NCBI RefSeq assembly: GCF_013185915.1
Contig: NZ_JAAZUH010000004.1
Coordinates: forward strand, 124,001-188,000
Length of the DNA: 64,000 nucleotides
Direction of reading: 5' to 3'
From: Stenotrophomonas bentonitica
Lineage (GTDB): Bacteria > Pseudomonadota > Gammaproteobacteria > Xanthomonadales > Xanthomonadaceae
Shown here: one piece after another, positions 8,715 through 18,820 of the stretch
How positions within the stretch are numbered: the first letter of the stretch is position 1
Layout of the letters: every line of letters begins with the position of its first letter
Notes under the pieces: model-generated
What the model saw: only the letters and a program-made list of their open reading frames with translations
Database searches by the model: none
What the model was told of the DNA's origin: nothing
Position numbers and translations under genes: made by a program

Positions 8715-9998
8715 ATGGGTATTACGATTCTTTTCACTGTCTTCGCAGTGCTGCTCCTGCTGGGTGTGCCGGTGGCGTATGCGCTGGCCGCCGCCGCGCT
8801 TGCCACGCTCTGGTACCTGGACCTGCCCACGCTGGTGCTGGTGCAGCAGATCTCAGCCGGTACCGGTTCCGCTTCGCTGATTGCGATTCCACTGTTCATC
8901 TTCGCCGGCGAAATCATGATGCGCGGCGGCATTTCCGAACGCCTTATCGCGTTGGCCTCGTCGCTGGTCGGCCGCATGCGCGGTGGCCTGGGCCAGGTCT
9001 CGATTCTGTCCTCGCTGTTCTTCGGCGGTGTGTCCGGTTCGGCCATTGCAGACGTATCGGCAGTGGGCGGCACGATGATTCCGCAGATGGTCAAGCGCGG
9101 CTATGACCGCGACTTCGCGGTGAACGTGAGCATCACCGCCGCGCTGGTGGCGCTGCTGGTGCCGCCTTCGCACAACCTGATCCTGTTCTCGGCCGCGGCC
9201 GGCGGTGGCCTGTCCATCGCCGACCTGTTTGCAGCCGGCATCGTGCCGGCGCTGCTGATGACGGTGGCGCTGATGGTCACCGGCTACGTGGTGGCGCGTC
9301 GTCGCGGCTATGGCGTGGAAGTGTTCCCGGGCTGGCGCGCGGTGCTGTTGCGCATGGTCTCCGCCCTGCCCGGCCTGGGCCTGGTGGCGTTGATCTTCAT
9401 CGGTATCCGCGCGGGCATCTTCACTGCGGTGGAAAGTGCGGCCATCGCGGTGGTGTACGCGCTGCTGGTGACCACGGTGCTGTACCGCCAGCTCAACTGG
9501 CGCGAGTTCATGGGCACGGTGACCCACGCCGCGCGCAGCACCGGTGTGATCCTGTTCGTGATCGCCACGGCGGCGGTGTTCGGCTGGCTGCTGGCCTTCC
9601 TGCAGGTGCCGACGGCCGCGGTGGACTTCCTGCAGTCGTTCGCGCACAGCCAGTTCATGGTGCTGCTGATGATCGTGGTGATGTTGCTGCTGCTGGGCAC
9701 CTTCATGGACCTGGCGCCGATGATCCTGATCTGCACGCCGATCTTCCTGCCGGTGGCCAAGGCCTACGGGATCGACCCGATCCACTTCGGCCTGGTGCTG
9801 GTGCTGACCGGTGGCCTGGGCCTGGTGACGCCGCCGGTAGGCTCGGTGCTGTTCATCGGCACCGCCATCGGCAAGATCAGCGTGGGCGAAAGCATGCGCT
9901 CGATCTGGCCGTTCTGGTTCGCCGCGGTGGGCGTGCTGCTGATCGTGACCTTCTTCCCGCAGCTGTCGCTGTGGTTGCCGGCGCTGCTGCGCGCCTGA
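8715..9998 (+). CDS. TRAP transporter large permease (DctM type)
   Basis: 427 residues, extremely hydrophobic, with about twelve membrane segments. The DctM signature regions are visible: LFIFAGEIMMRGGISERLI, SILSSLFFGGVSGSAIADVSAVG and, near the end, GLVTPPVGSVLFIG. It forms the ion-coupled translocation pathway with the Q subunit and receives substrate from the P subunit. It is tightly spaced with the preceding gene. A UUCG-type hairpin follows immediately at 10003-10022 and may limit read-through or protect the upstream mRNA. Confidence 0.9.
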   Translation: MGITILFTVFAVLLLLGVPVAYALAAAALATLWYLDLPTLVLVQQISAGTGSASLIAIPLFIFAGEIMMRGGISERLIALASSLVGRMRGGLGQVSILSSLFFGGVSGSAIADVSAVGGTMIPQMVKRGYDRDFAVNVSITAALVALLVPPSHNLILFSAAAGGGLSIADLFAAGIVPALLMTVALMVTGYVVARRRGYGVEVFPGWRAVLLRMVSALPGLGLVALIFIGIRAGIFTAVESAAIAVVYALLVTTVLYRQLNWREFMGTVTHAARSTGVILFVIATAAVFGWLLAFLQVPTAAVDFLQSFAHSQFMVLLMIVVMLLLLGTFMDLAPMILICTPIFLPVAKAYGIDPIHFGLVLVLTGGLGLVTPPVGSVLFIGTAIGKISVGESMRSIWPFWFAAVGVLLIVTFFPQLSLWLPALLRA

Positions 9999-10002
9999 TT
10001 GG

Positions 10003-10022
10003 GTGGCGGCTTCGGCCGCCAC
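10003..10022. other. UUCG-loop hairpin between dctM-like and GH43 genes
   Basis: GTGGCGGC-TTCG-GCCGCCAC forms a perfect 8-base-pair stem closed by a C(UUCG)G tetraloop. There is no T tract, so it is more likely an mRNA stability or attenuation element than a simple terminator. Confidence 0.55.
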
Positions 10023-10043
10023 GCTGTTGATGGAGAAACACCC

Positions 10044-11627
10044 ATGCATCTGAAGACCCTGCTTGCCGGGCTGGTGACCGCTGGCCTGTTGCTCACCGGT
10101 GGTGCCCATGCTGCCGAATCCGCCGCCCCCACGTGGAAGCGCGGCATCGAAAACCAGCGCCAGGCCGACCTCGGCAACGGCACCTTCCTCAACCCGGTGT
10201 TCGCCGGCGACCGCCCGGACCCGTCGGTGCTGAAGGACGGCGACGACTACTACCTCACCCTGTCCTCGTTCGATGCCTACCCCGGCCTGCCGATCTGGCA
10301 CTCGCGCGACCTGGTGAACTGGCAGCCACTGGGCCACGCGATCACGAAGAACGTGGGCGCGATCTGGGCGCCGGACATCGTCAAGCATGACGGCCGCTAC
10401 TACATCTACTTCCCGGCGCGCACCGGCGAAACCCGCAGCAATTTCGTGGTCTGGTCCGACAACATCCGCGGGCCGTGGAGTGAGCCGATCGACATCGGCC
10501 TGGGCGGCTACATCGACCCCGGGCATGCGGTGGGCGAAGACGGCAAGCGCTACCTGTTCCTGAGCGGCGGCGCCTATGTGCAGCTGGCCGACGACGGGCT
10601 GAGCGTGGTCGGCAAGCCCAAGCACGTGTACGACGGCTGGAAGTACCCGGAAAGCTGGGACGTGGAGGCCTACGCCCAGGAAGGTCCGAAGATCAATTTC
10701 CACAACGGCTGGTACTACATGACCACTGCCGTGGGCGGCACCGCCGGTCCGCCGACCGGGCACATGGTCATCACCGCGCGCTCGCGCTCGATCCATGGGC
10801 CGTGGGTGAACGCGCCGAACAACCCGATCACGCGTACGAAGTCGGCGGCCGAGCCGTGGTGGTCGCGCGGCCACGCCACGGTGGTGGAAGGCACCGACGG
10901 GCGCTGGTGGATGATCTACCACGGCTATGAGAACGGTTACTGGACGCTGGGTCGCCAGGCGCTGCTGGAGCCGATCGAGTGGACCGACGACGGCTGGTTC
11001 GTGGCCAAGGGCGGCGACCTCGGCCAGCCGCTGGCCAAGCCCTCGGGCGAATCGGTGGGCCAGCACGGCATGGCGCTCTCGGACGACTTCCGCGGCAGCA
11101 CGCTGGGCGCGCAGTGGAGCTTCTTCAACCCCGCCCAGGACGAGTACAGGCGACTCGGCTTCAGCGCGGATGGCATGACCCTGCAGGGCAAGGGCGACAC
11201 CCCGCGCGACAGCTCGCCGCTGACCGCCATTGCCGGCGATAAGGCCTACCAGTTCGAGGTCGAAATGGACATCGAACCCGGCGCGGTGGGCGGCGCCCTG
11301 CTCTTCTACAGCGACCGCCTGTACGTGGGCGTGGGCAGCAACGGGGAGAAATTCATCATGCACCGCTACGGCGAGGAACGGCCGACCCGGCTGGACCGGA
11401 GTGCCAAAGGCGGCAAGCTGTGGCTGCGGGTGACCAACAACCGGCACATCGTCACCATCCATTCCAGCACCGATGGCAAAACCTGGAAGAAGTACCCGGT
11501 TCAGATGGAAGTCTCCGGCTACCATCACAATGTGGCCGGGAAGTTCCTCGCCCTGAAGCCGGCCCTGTACGCTGCCGGCGACGGCAAGGTCCACTTCCGC
11601 CAGTTCCGCTACCGCGCCCTCGAGTGA
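10044..11627 (+). CDS. Secreted GH43-family glycoside hydrolase
   Basis: 527 residues with a signal peptide ending about AHAAES. A five-bladed propeller of family GH43 follows. The family's acidic residues are visible: Asp59 in GDRPDPSV (general base), Asp158 in GGYIDPGHA and Glu213 in AYAQEGPKI (general acid). After about residue 350 a jelly-roll module resembling the GH43 C-terminal concanavalin-like domain begins. GH43 enzymes remove arabinose, xylose or galactose side chains. In this cluster, an activity on pectin side chains is plausible but not proven. GGAG lies 8 bases before the ATG. Confidence 0.85.
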   Translation: MHLKTLLAGLVTAGLLLTGGAHAAESAAPTWKRGIENQRQADLGNGTFLNPVFAGDRPDPSVLKDGDDYYLTLSSFDAYPGLPIWHSRDLVNWQPLGHAITKNVGAIWAPDIVKHDGRYYIYFPARTGETRSNFVVWSDNIRGPWSEPIDIGLGGYIDPGHAVGEDGKRYLFLSGGAYVQLADDGLSVVGKPKHVYDGWKYPESWDVEAYAQEGPKINFHNGWYYMTTAVGGTAGPPTGHMVITARSRSIHGPWVNAPNNPITRTKSAAEPWWSRGHATVVEGTDGRWWMIYHGYENGYWTLGRQALLEPIEWTDDGWFVAKGGDLGQPLAKPSGESVGQHGMALSDDFRGSTLGAQWSFFNPAQDEYRRLGFSADGMTLQGKGDTPRDSSPLTAIAGDKAYQFEVEMDIEPGAVGGALLFYSDRLYVGVGSNGEKFIMHRYGEERPTRLDRSAKGGKLWLRVTNNRHIVTIHSSTDGKTWKKYPVQMEVSGYHHNVAGKFLALKPALYAAGDGKVHFRQFRYRALE

Positions 11628-11668
11628 GTGGCCCGGTAGACTCTTTCGACCTCTCTCGGTTTGAACAC

Positions 11669-13713
<2,045 letters not shown>

Positions 13714-13746
13714 CCCACACCGCATTGGATAAGGACCGTACCCGCA

Positions 13747-14502
13747 ATGGCTAATCCGTTCAGTCTGGAAGGCAAGATCGCCCTGGTCACCGGTGGCAAC
13801 ACCGGCCTGGGGCAGGGCATCGCCGTCGCGTTGGCGCAGGCCGGCGCCGACGTCGCCGTGGCCGGCATCGCGCCGCCCACCGAGACCATCGCAAAGATCA
13901 CCGCGCTGGGCCGCCGCTGCCTGGCGGTGGAAGCGAACCTGATCAGCATCGAGCCGGTGGAGCGGGTGATCCGCGAAACCGTGGAAGGGCTGGGCGGGCT
14001 GGACATCCTGGTCAACAACGCCGGCCTGATCCGCCGTGCCGATGCAGTGGACTTCAGCGAGCAGGACTGGGACGACGTGATGAACGTCAACATCAAGTCT
14101 GCGTTCTTCATCTCGCAGGCCGCTGGCCGTCATTTCATCGCACAGGGTCGCGGCAAGATCATCAACATCGCCTCGATGCTGTCGTTCCAGGGTGGCATCC
14201 GCGTGCCGTCGTACACCGCCAGCAAGAGCGGCATCGCCGGCATCACCCGCCTGCTGGCCAATGAGTGGGCCAACAAGGGCATCAACGTCAACGCGATCGC
14301 CCCGGGCTACATGGCCACCGACAACACCGCCGCGCTGCGCGCCGACCAGGACCGCAACAAGTCGATCCTGGACCGCATTCCGGCCGGGCGTTGGGGTACG
14401 CCGGAAGACCTGGCGGGTACCGCAGTATTCCTGGCGTCGAGTGCATCGGACTACGTCAACGGCTCGGTCATTCCGGTCGATGGCGGCTGGCTTGCGAGGT
14501 AA
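13747..14502 (+). CDS. kduD: 2-dehydro-3-deoxy-D-gluconate 5-dehydrogenase
   Basis: 251-residue short-chain dehydrogenase. The nucleotide-binding TGGNTGLG (15-22), the catalytic Ser143 and the YTASK motif (Tyr156, Lys160) are present, and the C-terminal GSVIPVDGGWLAR ending is typical of KduD. It reduces 2,5-diketo-3-deoxygluconate to 2-keto-3-deoxygluconate with NADH. Assignment rests on the tight pairing with kduI as well as sequence. Genes for the next steps (KDG kinase and aldolase) are not in this window. Confidence 0.92.
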   Translation: MANPFSLEGKIALVTGGNTGLGQGIAVALAQAGADVAVAGIAPPTETIAKITALGRRCLAVEANLISIEPVERVIRETVEGLGGLDILVNNAGLIRRADAVDFSEQDWDDVMNVNIKSAFFISQAAGRHFIAQGRGKIINIASMLSFQGGIRVPSYTASKSGIAGITRLLANEWANKGINVNAIAPGYMATDNTAALRADQDRNKSILDRIPAGRWGTPEDLAGTAVFLASSASDYVNGSVIPVDGGWLAR

Positions 14503-14510
14503 TACCCCGG

Positions 14511-14606
14511 TACCGACCAACGGTCGGTATCTACCGCGTAGCGCCGGGCTCTGCCCGGCCCACGCACACTGACATCATGCGACAGCCGGGCAGGGCCCGG
14601 CGCTAC
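14511..14606. repeat. Cluster of three SMAG-type elements
   Basis: Three hairpins lie between kduD and the next esterase gene: an inverted element with arms TACCGACC/GGTCGGTA (14511-14534), a forward GTAGCGCCGGGC element (14538-14559) and an inverted partner ending GGCGCTAC (14585-14606). The CCGGGC pair can fold together. They probably punctuate transcription between kduD and the next gene. Confidence 0.85.
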
Positions 14607-14617
14607 GAGGCACGACC

Positions 14618-15724
14618 ATGCTGCGTCCTTCGTTGATGCTGTGCCTGCTGTTGTTGACGACCGGCGCATACGCTGCCCCGCATCGCATCTTCATCGCGGG
14701 CGATTCCACGGCGGCCGAGTACGGCCCGGAGCGCGCCCCGCAGGCGGGGTGGGGCCAGGCGCTGCAGAGCTACCTTGACCCGGCGCTGTGGGAAGTACGC
14801 AACCACGCCAAAGGCGGGCGCAGTGCGCGCAGCTTCGTTGAAGAGAAACGCCTGGACGCCATCGCCGCCGAGCTCAAGCCCGGCGACGTGCTGCTGATCG
14901 GCTTCGGCCACAACGACGCAAAGTTCGAAGACCCCACGCGCTACAACGATCCTGCGCAGGCGTACCCGCAGTATCTGCAGCGCTACGTGCAGCTGGCCCG
15001 CGACAAGCAGGCCACGCCGTTGTTCATCACTCCGCCAGCGCGGTTGCTGTACGACTTCGGTTCGCTGCTGGACACGCACGGCCTGTACACCCAGGCGATG
15101 CAGCAACTGGCGGCGCGCGAGCAGGTGCCGCTGATCGATCTCAACGCCAGCTCCACGCGCTGGATCCGCGCGCTGGGCGAGCAGGGCGCCAAACCCTATT
15201 TCATGTTCGTGCCGGAGCAGAACAAGGCCGACGGCACCCACTTCACCGTAGCCGGAGCGACAGCGGTGGCGTGCCTGGTGATGCGCGACTGGGTGGCGCT
15301 GCAGCCGACGATGAAAACCGCACTGAAGCGCGACATCGACTGCGACGTGAGCCAGGCCGTGGGGCAGGGCAGCGACCCGGCCAAGCCGTCGCGCGTGGTG
15401 CATGAGCGCGACATCGCGATCAGCCAGCCTGGGCCGCATGGTGGGGCGGGTCCGACGACGGCATATCCGTTCTTCGCTGACGACAAGGACCTGCCATTCG
15501 TGCTGCGCAAGCGCGTGCTGCACAAGGGCGCAGGCATCGGCCTGCACCCGCAGCACAAGGACGAGATCTATTACATCATCAGCGGGCAGGGCAGCTACGT
15601 GCTGGATGGGAAGCAGTACGACGTCGCCGCCGGCGATGCGCTGCTGACCCGGGTGGGCAGCCTGCATGCGCTGCAGCAGCGCGGGGAGCAGGATCTGGTG
15701 GTGCTGTTGGCGTACCCGCGGTAA
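14618..15724 (+). CDS. Rhamnogalacturonan acetylesterase fused to a cupin domain
   Basis: 368 residues with a signal peptide (about 1-20). Residues 22-225 are a GDSL/SGNH esterase of the rhamnogalacturonan acetylesterase type: Ser30 in AGDSTAA, Asn99 in GHND, and Asp205/His208 in the DGTHF block. Residues about 285-365 form a cupin with GLHPQHKDEIYYIISGQG (His310, His313, Glu316) and a second motif ending in GSLH (His350). The linker is proline- and glycine-rich. The esterase should deacetylate pectin backbones; the cupin's role is unknown. The fusion is a single open frame with no frameshift. Confidence 0.85.
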   Translation: MLRPSLMLCLLLLTTGAYAAPHRIFIAGDSTAAEYGPERAPQAGWGQALQSYLDPALWEVRNHAKGGRSARSFVEEKRLDAIAAELKPGDVLLIGFGHNDAKFEDPTRYNDPAQAYPQYLQRYVQLARDKQATPLFITPPARLLYDFGSLLDTHGLYTQAMQQLAAREQVPLIDLNASSTRWIRALGEQGAKPYFMFVPEQNKADGTHFTVAGATAVACLVMRDWVALQPTMKTALKRDIDCDVSQAVGQGSDPAKPSRVVHERDIAISQPGPHGGAGPTTAYPFFADDKDLPFVLRKRVLHKGAGIGLHPQHKDEIYYIISGQGSYVLDGKQYDVAAGDALLTRVGSLHALQQRGEQDLVVLLAYPR

Positions 15725-15731
15725 TGCCCCG

Positions 15732-15753
15732 GCCGGGCAGAGCCCGGCGCTAC
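15732..15753. repeat. SMAG element, CCGGGC subclass (inverted)
   Basis: GCCGGGCAGAGCCCGGCGCT followed by AC, so it reads GTAGCGCCGGGC on the other strand. It begins 7 bases after the esterase stop codon. Confidence 0.88.
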
Positions 15754-15769
15754 GTCTGGACGTACCGCT

Positions 15770-15802
15770 AACCTTCAAAAGCTCGGGAGGCTTTTGAAGG
15801 TT
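15770..15802. terminator. Long inverted repeat, probable terminator region
   Basis: AACCTTCAAAAGC and GCTTTTGAAGGTT form a perfect 13-base-pair stem around a 7-base loop. A third partial copy (AACTTCAAAAGC) follows near 15812. It lies between the convergent acetylesterase and phhA genes. The A/T-rich arms make it unlike the SMAG repeats; bidirectional termination is plausible. Confidence 0.5.
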
Positions 15803-15864
15803 ACGTGGCTAAACTTCAAAAGCATTGGCGAGAAACGTCAATCGGGGCGGCGAAGCGGGGCGAA

Positions 15865-16761
15865 TCAGACGTCGCCGCCGTCCGCCCAGCCCTCACCGGT
15901 GCCCTTCTGGAACACGCGGTCTCCGTCCTGCACGTCACCGGCCGGCAGGTGCTCCTGCGCTTCCAGTGCCGCATAGATCGGCGTGAAGTCAGGCGAGGTG
16001 GCCTCCATCAACTGCTCGTAGCTGTCGATGACGAAGTAGGTCTTCTGGAACGTATCGATGCGGTACTTCGTGCGCATGATGCGCTCGAGGTCGAAGCCGA
16101 TCCGGTTCGGCGCGGCCGATTCCAGCGAGTACAACGACTCGCCCTTGGACGAGACGATGCCGGCGCCGTAGATGCGCAGGCCTTCCGGTGCATTGATCAG
16201 GCCGAATTCCACCGTGTACCAGTACAGGCGGGTGAGGTGCTGCAGCGCTTCCGGGCCGATGGCATGGGCCTTGACGCCGCCACGACCGTAAGCGGCCATG
16301 TAGTCGGCGAACACCGGGTTCATCAGCAGCGGCACGTGGCCGAACAGGTCGTGGAACATATCCGGTTCGGCGATGTAGTCGATCTGGTCGGGGCGGCGGA
16401 TCCACCAGGTCACCGGGAAGCGGCGGTTGGCCAGGTGGTCGAAGAAATCCAGTTCCGGCAGCAGGCCCTCAACGCCCACCAGAGTCCAGCCGGTGGCGGC
16501 GCCCAGCACCTCGTTGAGCTGGTCGAAGCGCGGAATCATGTGCGCGTTCATGCCCATCTCGTCCTGCGCCTGCAGGAACTCTTTGCTGGCGCGGCCTTCG
16601 AGCAGCTCGCGCTGGCGCTGGTACAGCGTGCTCCAGGTGGCATGGTCGTCGGCGGTGTAGCTCTCCCACGGCTGTTCCACCACGGCGGTGGTGTACACCG
16701 GCACGTAGCCCTTGTCGGTCTGCTGGTGTTCGACGCGGCGCGGGGCGGTGGCGGTTTCCAT
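15865..16761 (-). CDS. phhA: Phenylalanine 4-monooxygenase
   Basis: 298 residues, the usual length for bacterial enzymes. It hydroxylates phenylalanine to tyrosine using tetrahydropterin and iron. The iron ligands are His137 and His142 in EPDMFHDLFGH and Glu185 in LYWYTVEFGL, matching positions in characterised bacterial enzymes. The second ATG (16761) is chosen because AGGAG lies 9 bases upstream; the ATG at 16785 has no ribosome site. The divergent Lrp-type gene is its likely regulator. No pterin-carbinolamine dehydratase gene is adjacent. Confidence 0.93.
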   Translation of the reverse strand: METATAPRRVEHQQTDKGYVPVYTTAVVEQPWESYTADDHATWSTLYQRQRELLEGRASKEFLQAQDEMGMNAHMIPRFDQLNEVLGAATGWTLVGVEGLLPELDFFDHLANRRFPVTWWIRRPDQIDYIAEPDMFHDLFGHVPLLMNPVFADYMAAYGRGGVKAHAIGPEALQHLTRLYWYTVEFGLINAPEGLRIYGAGIVSSKGESLYSLESAAPNRIGFDLERIMRTKYRIDTFQKTYFVIDSYEQLMEATSPDFTPIYAALEAQEHLPAGDVQDGDRVFQKGTGEGWADGGDV

Positions 16762-16810
16762 CACGGTGGGCTCCTGGAAGGTCATCCGTTGATGCTAGGG
16801 CAGGGGACGC

Positions 16811-16864
16811 GCAAGAGGCTTGCAAAGTTGCACGGATATGCCGACTTGGCGCAATATCGTTGCG
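16811..16864. promoter_or_regulatory. Three inverted repeats between phhA and the Lrp-type regulator
   Basis: GCAAGAGGCTTGC (16811-16823), TGCAAAGTTGCA (16821-16832) and CGCAATATCGTTGCG (16850-16864) are all short palindromes of TTGC/GCAA half sites. The last is 15 bases with a 5-base centre, the geometry of Lrp/AsnC sites. The gap between the two genes is only 127 bases, so both promoters overlap the sites. Confidence 0.6.
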
Positions 16865-16888
16865 TCCATTCAATGTTGCGGAGCAGCA

Positions 16889-17371
16889 ATGTCCGGGGAT
16901 AACCAGTTCGACCGCACGGATCTGCGTCTCCTGGCGGAGATCCAGCAGCACGGGCGCGCCACCAACGCCGAACTGGCGGCGCGGGTGAACCTGTCCCCGT
17001 CGGCCTGCCTGCGGCGGGTCCAGCGGCTGGAAACCGAAGGGGTGATCGCCGGTTACGGCGCGCGCCTCGAGCCCCGGCGGATCGGCCTGGGCCTGCAGGC
17101 GTTCGTGCGCGTGCAGCTGGAGAAGCACGACCAGCACGCCATCGGGGTGTTCGCCGAGAGCGTGGTGGAGTGGGATGAAGTGGTGGCCTGCCATGCGCTC
17201 ACCGGCGACATGGACTACCTGCTGCACATCTACGTGCGCGACCTGGAGCACTTCTCCAGCTTCCTGCTGGACAAGCTTCTCAACGCGGCCGGGGTGGCCG
17301 ACGTGAACTCCAGTTTCGTGCTGCGCACGGTGAAGGATTTCCGGGCGCTGCCGTTGTCGCAGCTGGAATGA
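16889..17371 (+). CDS. Lrp/AsnC-family transcriptional regulator
   Basis: 160 residues: an N-terminal winged helix (DRTDLRLLAEIQQHG, LSPSACLRRVQRLETEGVI) and a C-terminal RAM ligand-binding domain with VVACHALTGDMDYLLHIYV. The ATG at 16889 has GGAG 5 bases upstream. It is divergent from phhA and probably senses an aromatic amino acid to control phenylalanine hydroxylation, as in related bacteria where this gene pair occurs. It ends 9 bases from the convergent patatin gene. Confidence 0.9.
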   Translation: MSGDNQFDRTDLRLLAEIQQHGRATNAELAARVNLSPSACLRRVQRLETEGVIAGYGARLEPRRIGLGLQAFVRVQLEKHDQHAIGVFAESVVEWDEVVACHALTGDMDYLLHIYVRDLEHFSSFLLDKLLNAAGVADVNSSFVLRTVKDFRALPLSQLE

Positions 17372-17380
17372 CGCGGCGCG

Positions 17381-18379
17381 TTACGCGCACTTCTCCTTGC
17401 GCCCCATCAGCTTGCCCACGCGCGAGGGTTCCTCGCACTTCGGAGCGGGCGGCGGCGGTGCAATGGCCGCGGCACGCGCGCGCTGCAGCTGCTGGATCTT
17501 GTTGCGGATCTGCGGCATCGCCGCCATCGCAGCCTTCTCGCCTTCCAGGATCGCGTTGTTGCGCTGGCTGAAATCGGCCGCGCCGATGTCCAGCACCTTG
17601 GGCCGGATGATGATATCGGCGCGTGCCAGTTCCTGTTCGCCCAGGCGCTGGCCCATGATCGAGATGGACTGGTTGACGATGCCCAGCATGCCGGTCGGCG
17701 CCTTGCCGCTGGCCTTGCTGGAAATGTCCACGGCGATCACGAAGTCCGCGCCCAGCTGGCGCGCGGCGTCCACCGGCACCGGGCTGACCACGCCACCATC
17801 CACGAACATGTTGCTGCCGATCTTCACCGGCTCGAACACGCCGGGAATGCTGCTGGAGGCGCGCACGGCCTGGCCGACGTTGCCGCGCACGAACACCGCG
17901 CGGTCGCCGGTGTCCAGGTTGGTGGCCACGGCGGCAAACGGCTTCTTCAGTTTCTCGGCCGGGCGGTTGTCGACCTGCGCGTTGACGTAGTCCTGCAGCT
18001 TCTGGCCCTGCACCAACCCACCGGAGAACAGGCGCACGTCGCGGATGCTGGCTTCGTCCAGCGCCACGGCCTTGGACTGCATCTGGAACGCATCCATGCC
18101 GCTGGCGTATAGGGCGCCGACCACGCTGCCGGCGCTGGTGCCGGAAACGACCACCGGCTCAAAGCCGTTGGCTTCCAGCATCTTGATCACACCGATGTGC
18201 GCGAAGCCCTTGGCCGCACCGCCGCCGAGCGCAATGCCGATCCTGACCGGCTTGGCCTGCGCGGCCGGCACCGCCACCGGGTTGACCGGGGCAGGGCGGG
18301 TGTTCTCACCGCCACAGCCGGCCAGCAGGCCGAGCAGGGCAACGGACAACGTCAGGCGGGTGCGGCGGAAGGCAGTCAT
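17381..18379 (-). CDS. Patatin-like phospholipase, lipoprotein
   Basis: 332 residues. The lipobox LLAGC places Cys22 at the mature N-terminus. The patatin domain is complete: the glycine-rich oxyanion loop GGGAAKG (52-58), nucleophile Ser82 in GTSAGS and Asp194 in DGGV. Such proteins hydrolyse acyl chains of phospholipids, here from the periplasmic or outer-membrane side. The C-terminal tail is proline- and charge-rich with two cysteines. The start is fixed by the signal peptide; the upstream open frame crosses two SMAG repeats and is not coding. Confidence 0.88.
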   Translation of the reverse strand: MTAFRRTRLTLSVALLGLLAGCGGENTRPAPVNPVAVPAAQAKPVRIGIALGGGAAKGFAHIGVIKMLEANGFEPVVVSGTSAGSVVGALYASGMDAFQMQSKAVALDEASIRDVRLFSGGLVQGQKLQDYVNAQVDNRPAEKLKKPFAAVATNLDTGDRAVFVRGNVGQAVRASSSIPGVFEPVKIGSNMFVDGGVVSPVPVDAARQLGADFVIAVDISSKASGKAPTGMLGIVNQSISIMGQRLGEQELARADIIIRPKVLDIGAADFSQRNNAILEGEKAAMAAMPQIRNKIQQLQRARAAAIAPPPPAPKCEEPSRVGKLMGRKEKCA

Positions 18380-18426
18380 GGGCGGCAGGTAAGTGAATAG
18401 GGACCGTAAAGGTCGCCAGCATACCG

Positions 18427-18451
18427 GTAGTGCCGGCCGCCGGCCGGCAAC
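18427..18451. repeat. SMAG element, CCGGCC subclass
   Basis: GTAGTGCCGGCCGCCGGCCG, completed by GCAAC, forms a tight hairpin. The same subclass recurs between gltB and gltD. Confidence 0.88.
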
Positions 18452-18509
18452 CTCGCGATGCCATTTAGCGGGGGGCGGGTGGATTGCGGCGTTGGGTGGG
18501 GGTGCTTGG

Positions 18510-18531
18510 GACACGCGTGGCGTGTCGCTAC
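18510..18531. repeat. SMAG element, GACACGCC subclass (inverted)
   Basis: GACACGCGTGGCGTGTCGCT then AC. On the other strand it is preceded by GC, giving GCGTAG as in most copies of this subclass. Confidence 0.88.
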
Positions 18532-18754
18532 GCGGCAAAAAGGAGGAGGGGCCCGACACTGCGGACCCCTCCATTTGCCTTTCGGCCAACGCCTCCAGCA
18601 TATGGCGACTTGGCTGCTCATTCGATGGTGGAGAACGCCAGGCGTGGTAGCGGATGACCCGAACTCTCCCTGAAGGCGTTCATCTATCAAGTCTTCCGGT
18701 TTTACATTTCAAGCCCCGGAACTTGGTAATCAATGATCCGCATTTGCGACGCTG

Positions 18755-18771
18755 TTGTTGTACTGCAACAA
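18755..18771. promoter_or_regulatory. Possible operator upstream of the TonB receptor
   Basis: TTGTTG-TACTG-CAACAA is a 6-base inverted repeat with a 5-base centre, 50 bases before the receptor start codon. A regulator cannot be named. Confidence 0.3.
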
Positions 18772-18820
18772 TTGTCTGGTAGCGCCGGTCCACCACCCCT
18801 CCCAACACAGCCTAATCGCC

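Larger units (their letters stand above)
18380..18820. other. Intergenic region with two SMAG repeats and the TonB-receptor promoter
   Basis: About 440 bases between divergent genes. It contains SMAG elements (18427-18451 and 18510-18531), a weaker hairpin with GGAGGGG/CCCCTCC arms (18545-18572) and a small palindrome at 18755-18771. No credible gene is visible. Confidence 0.6.
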
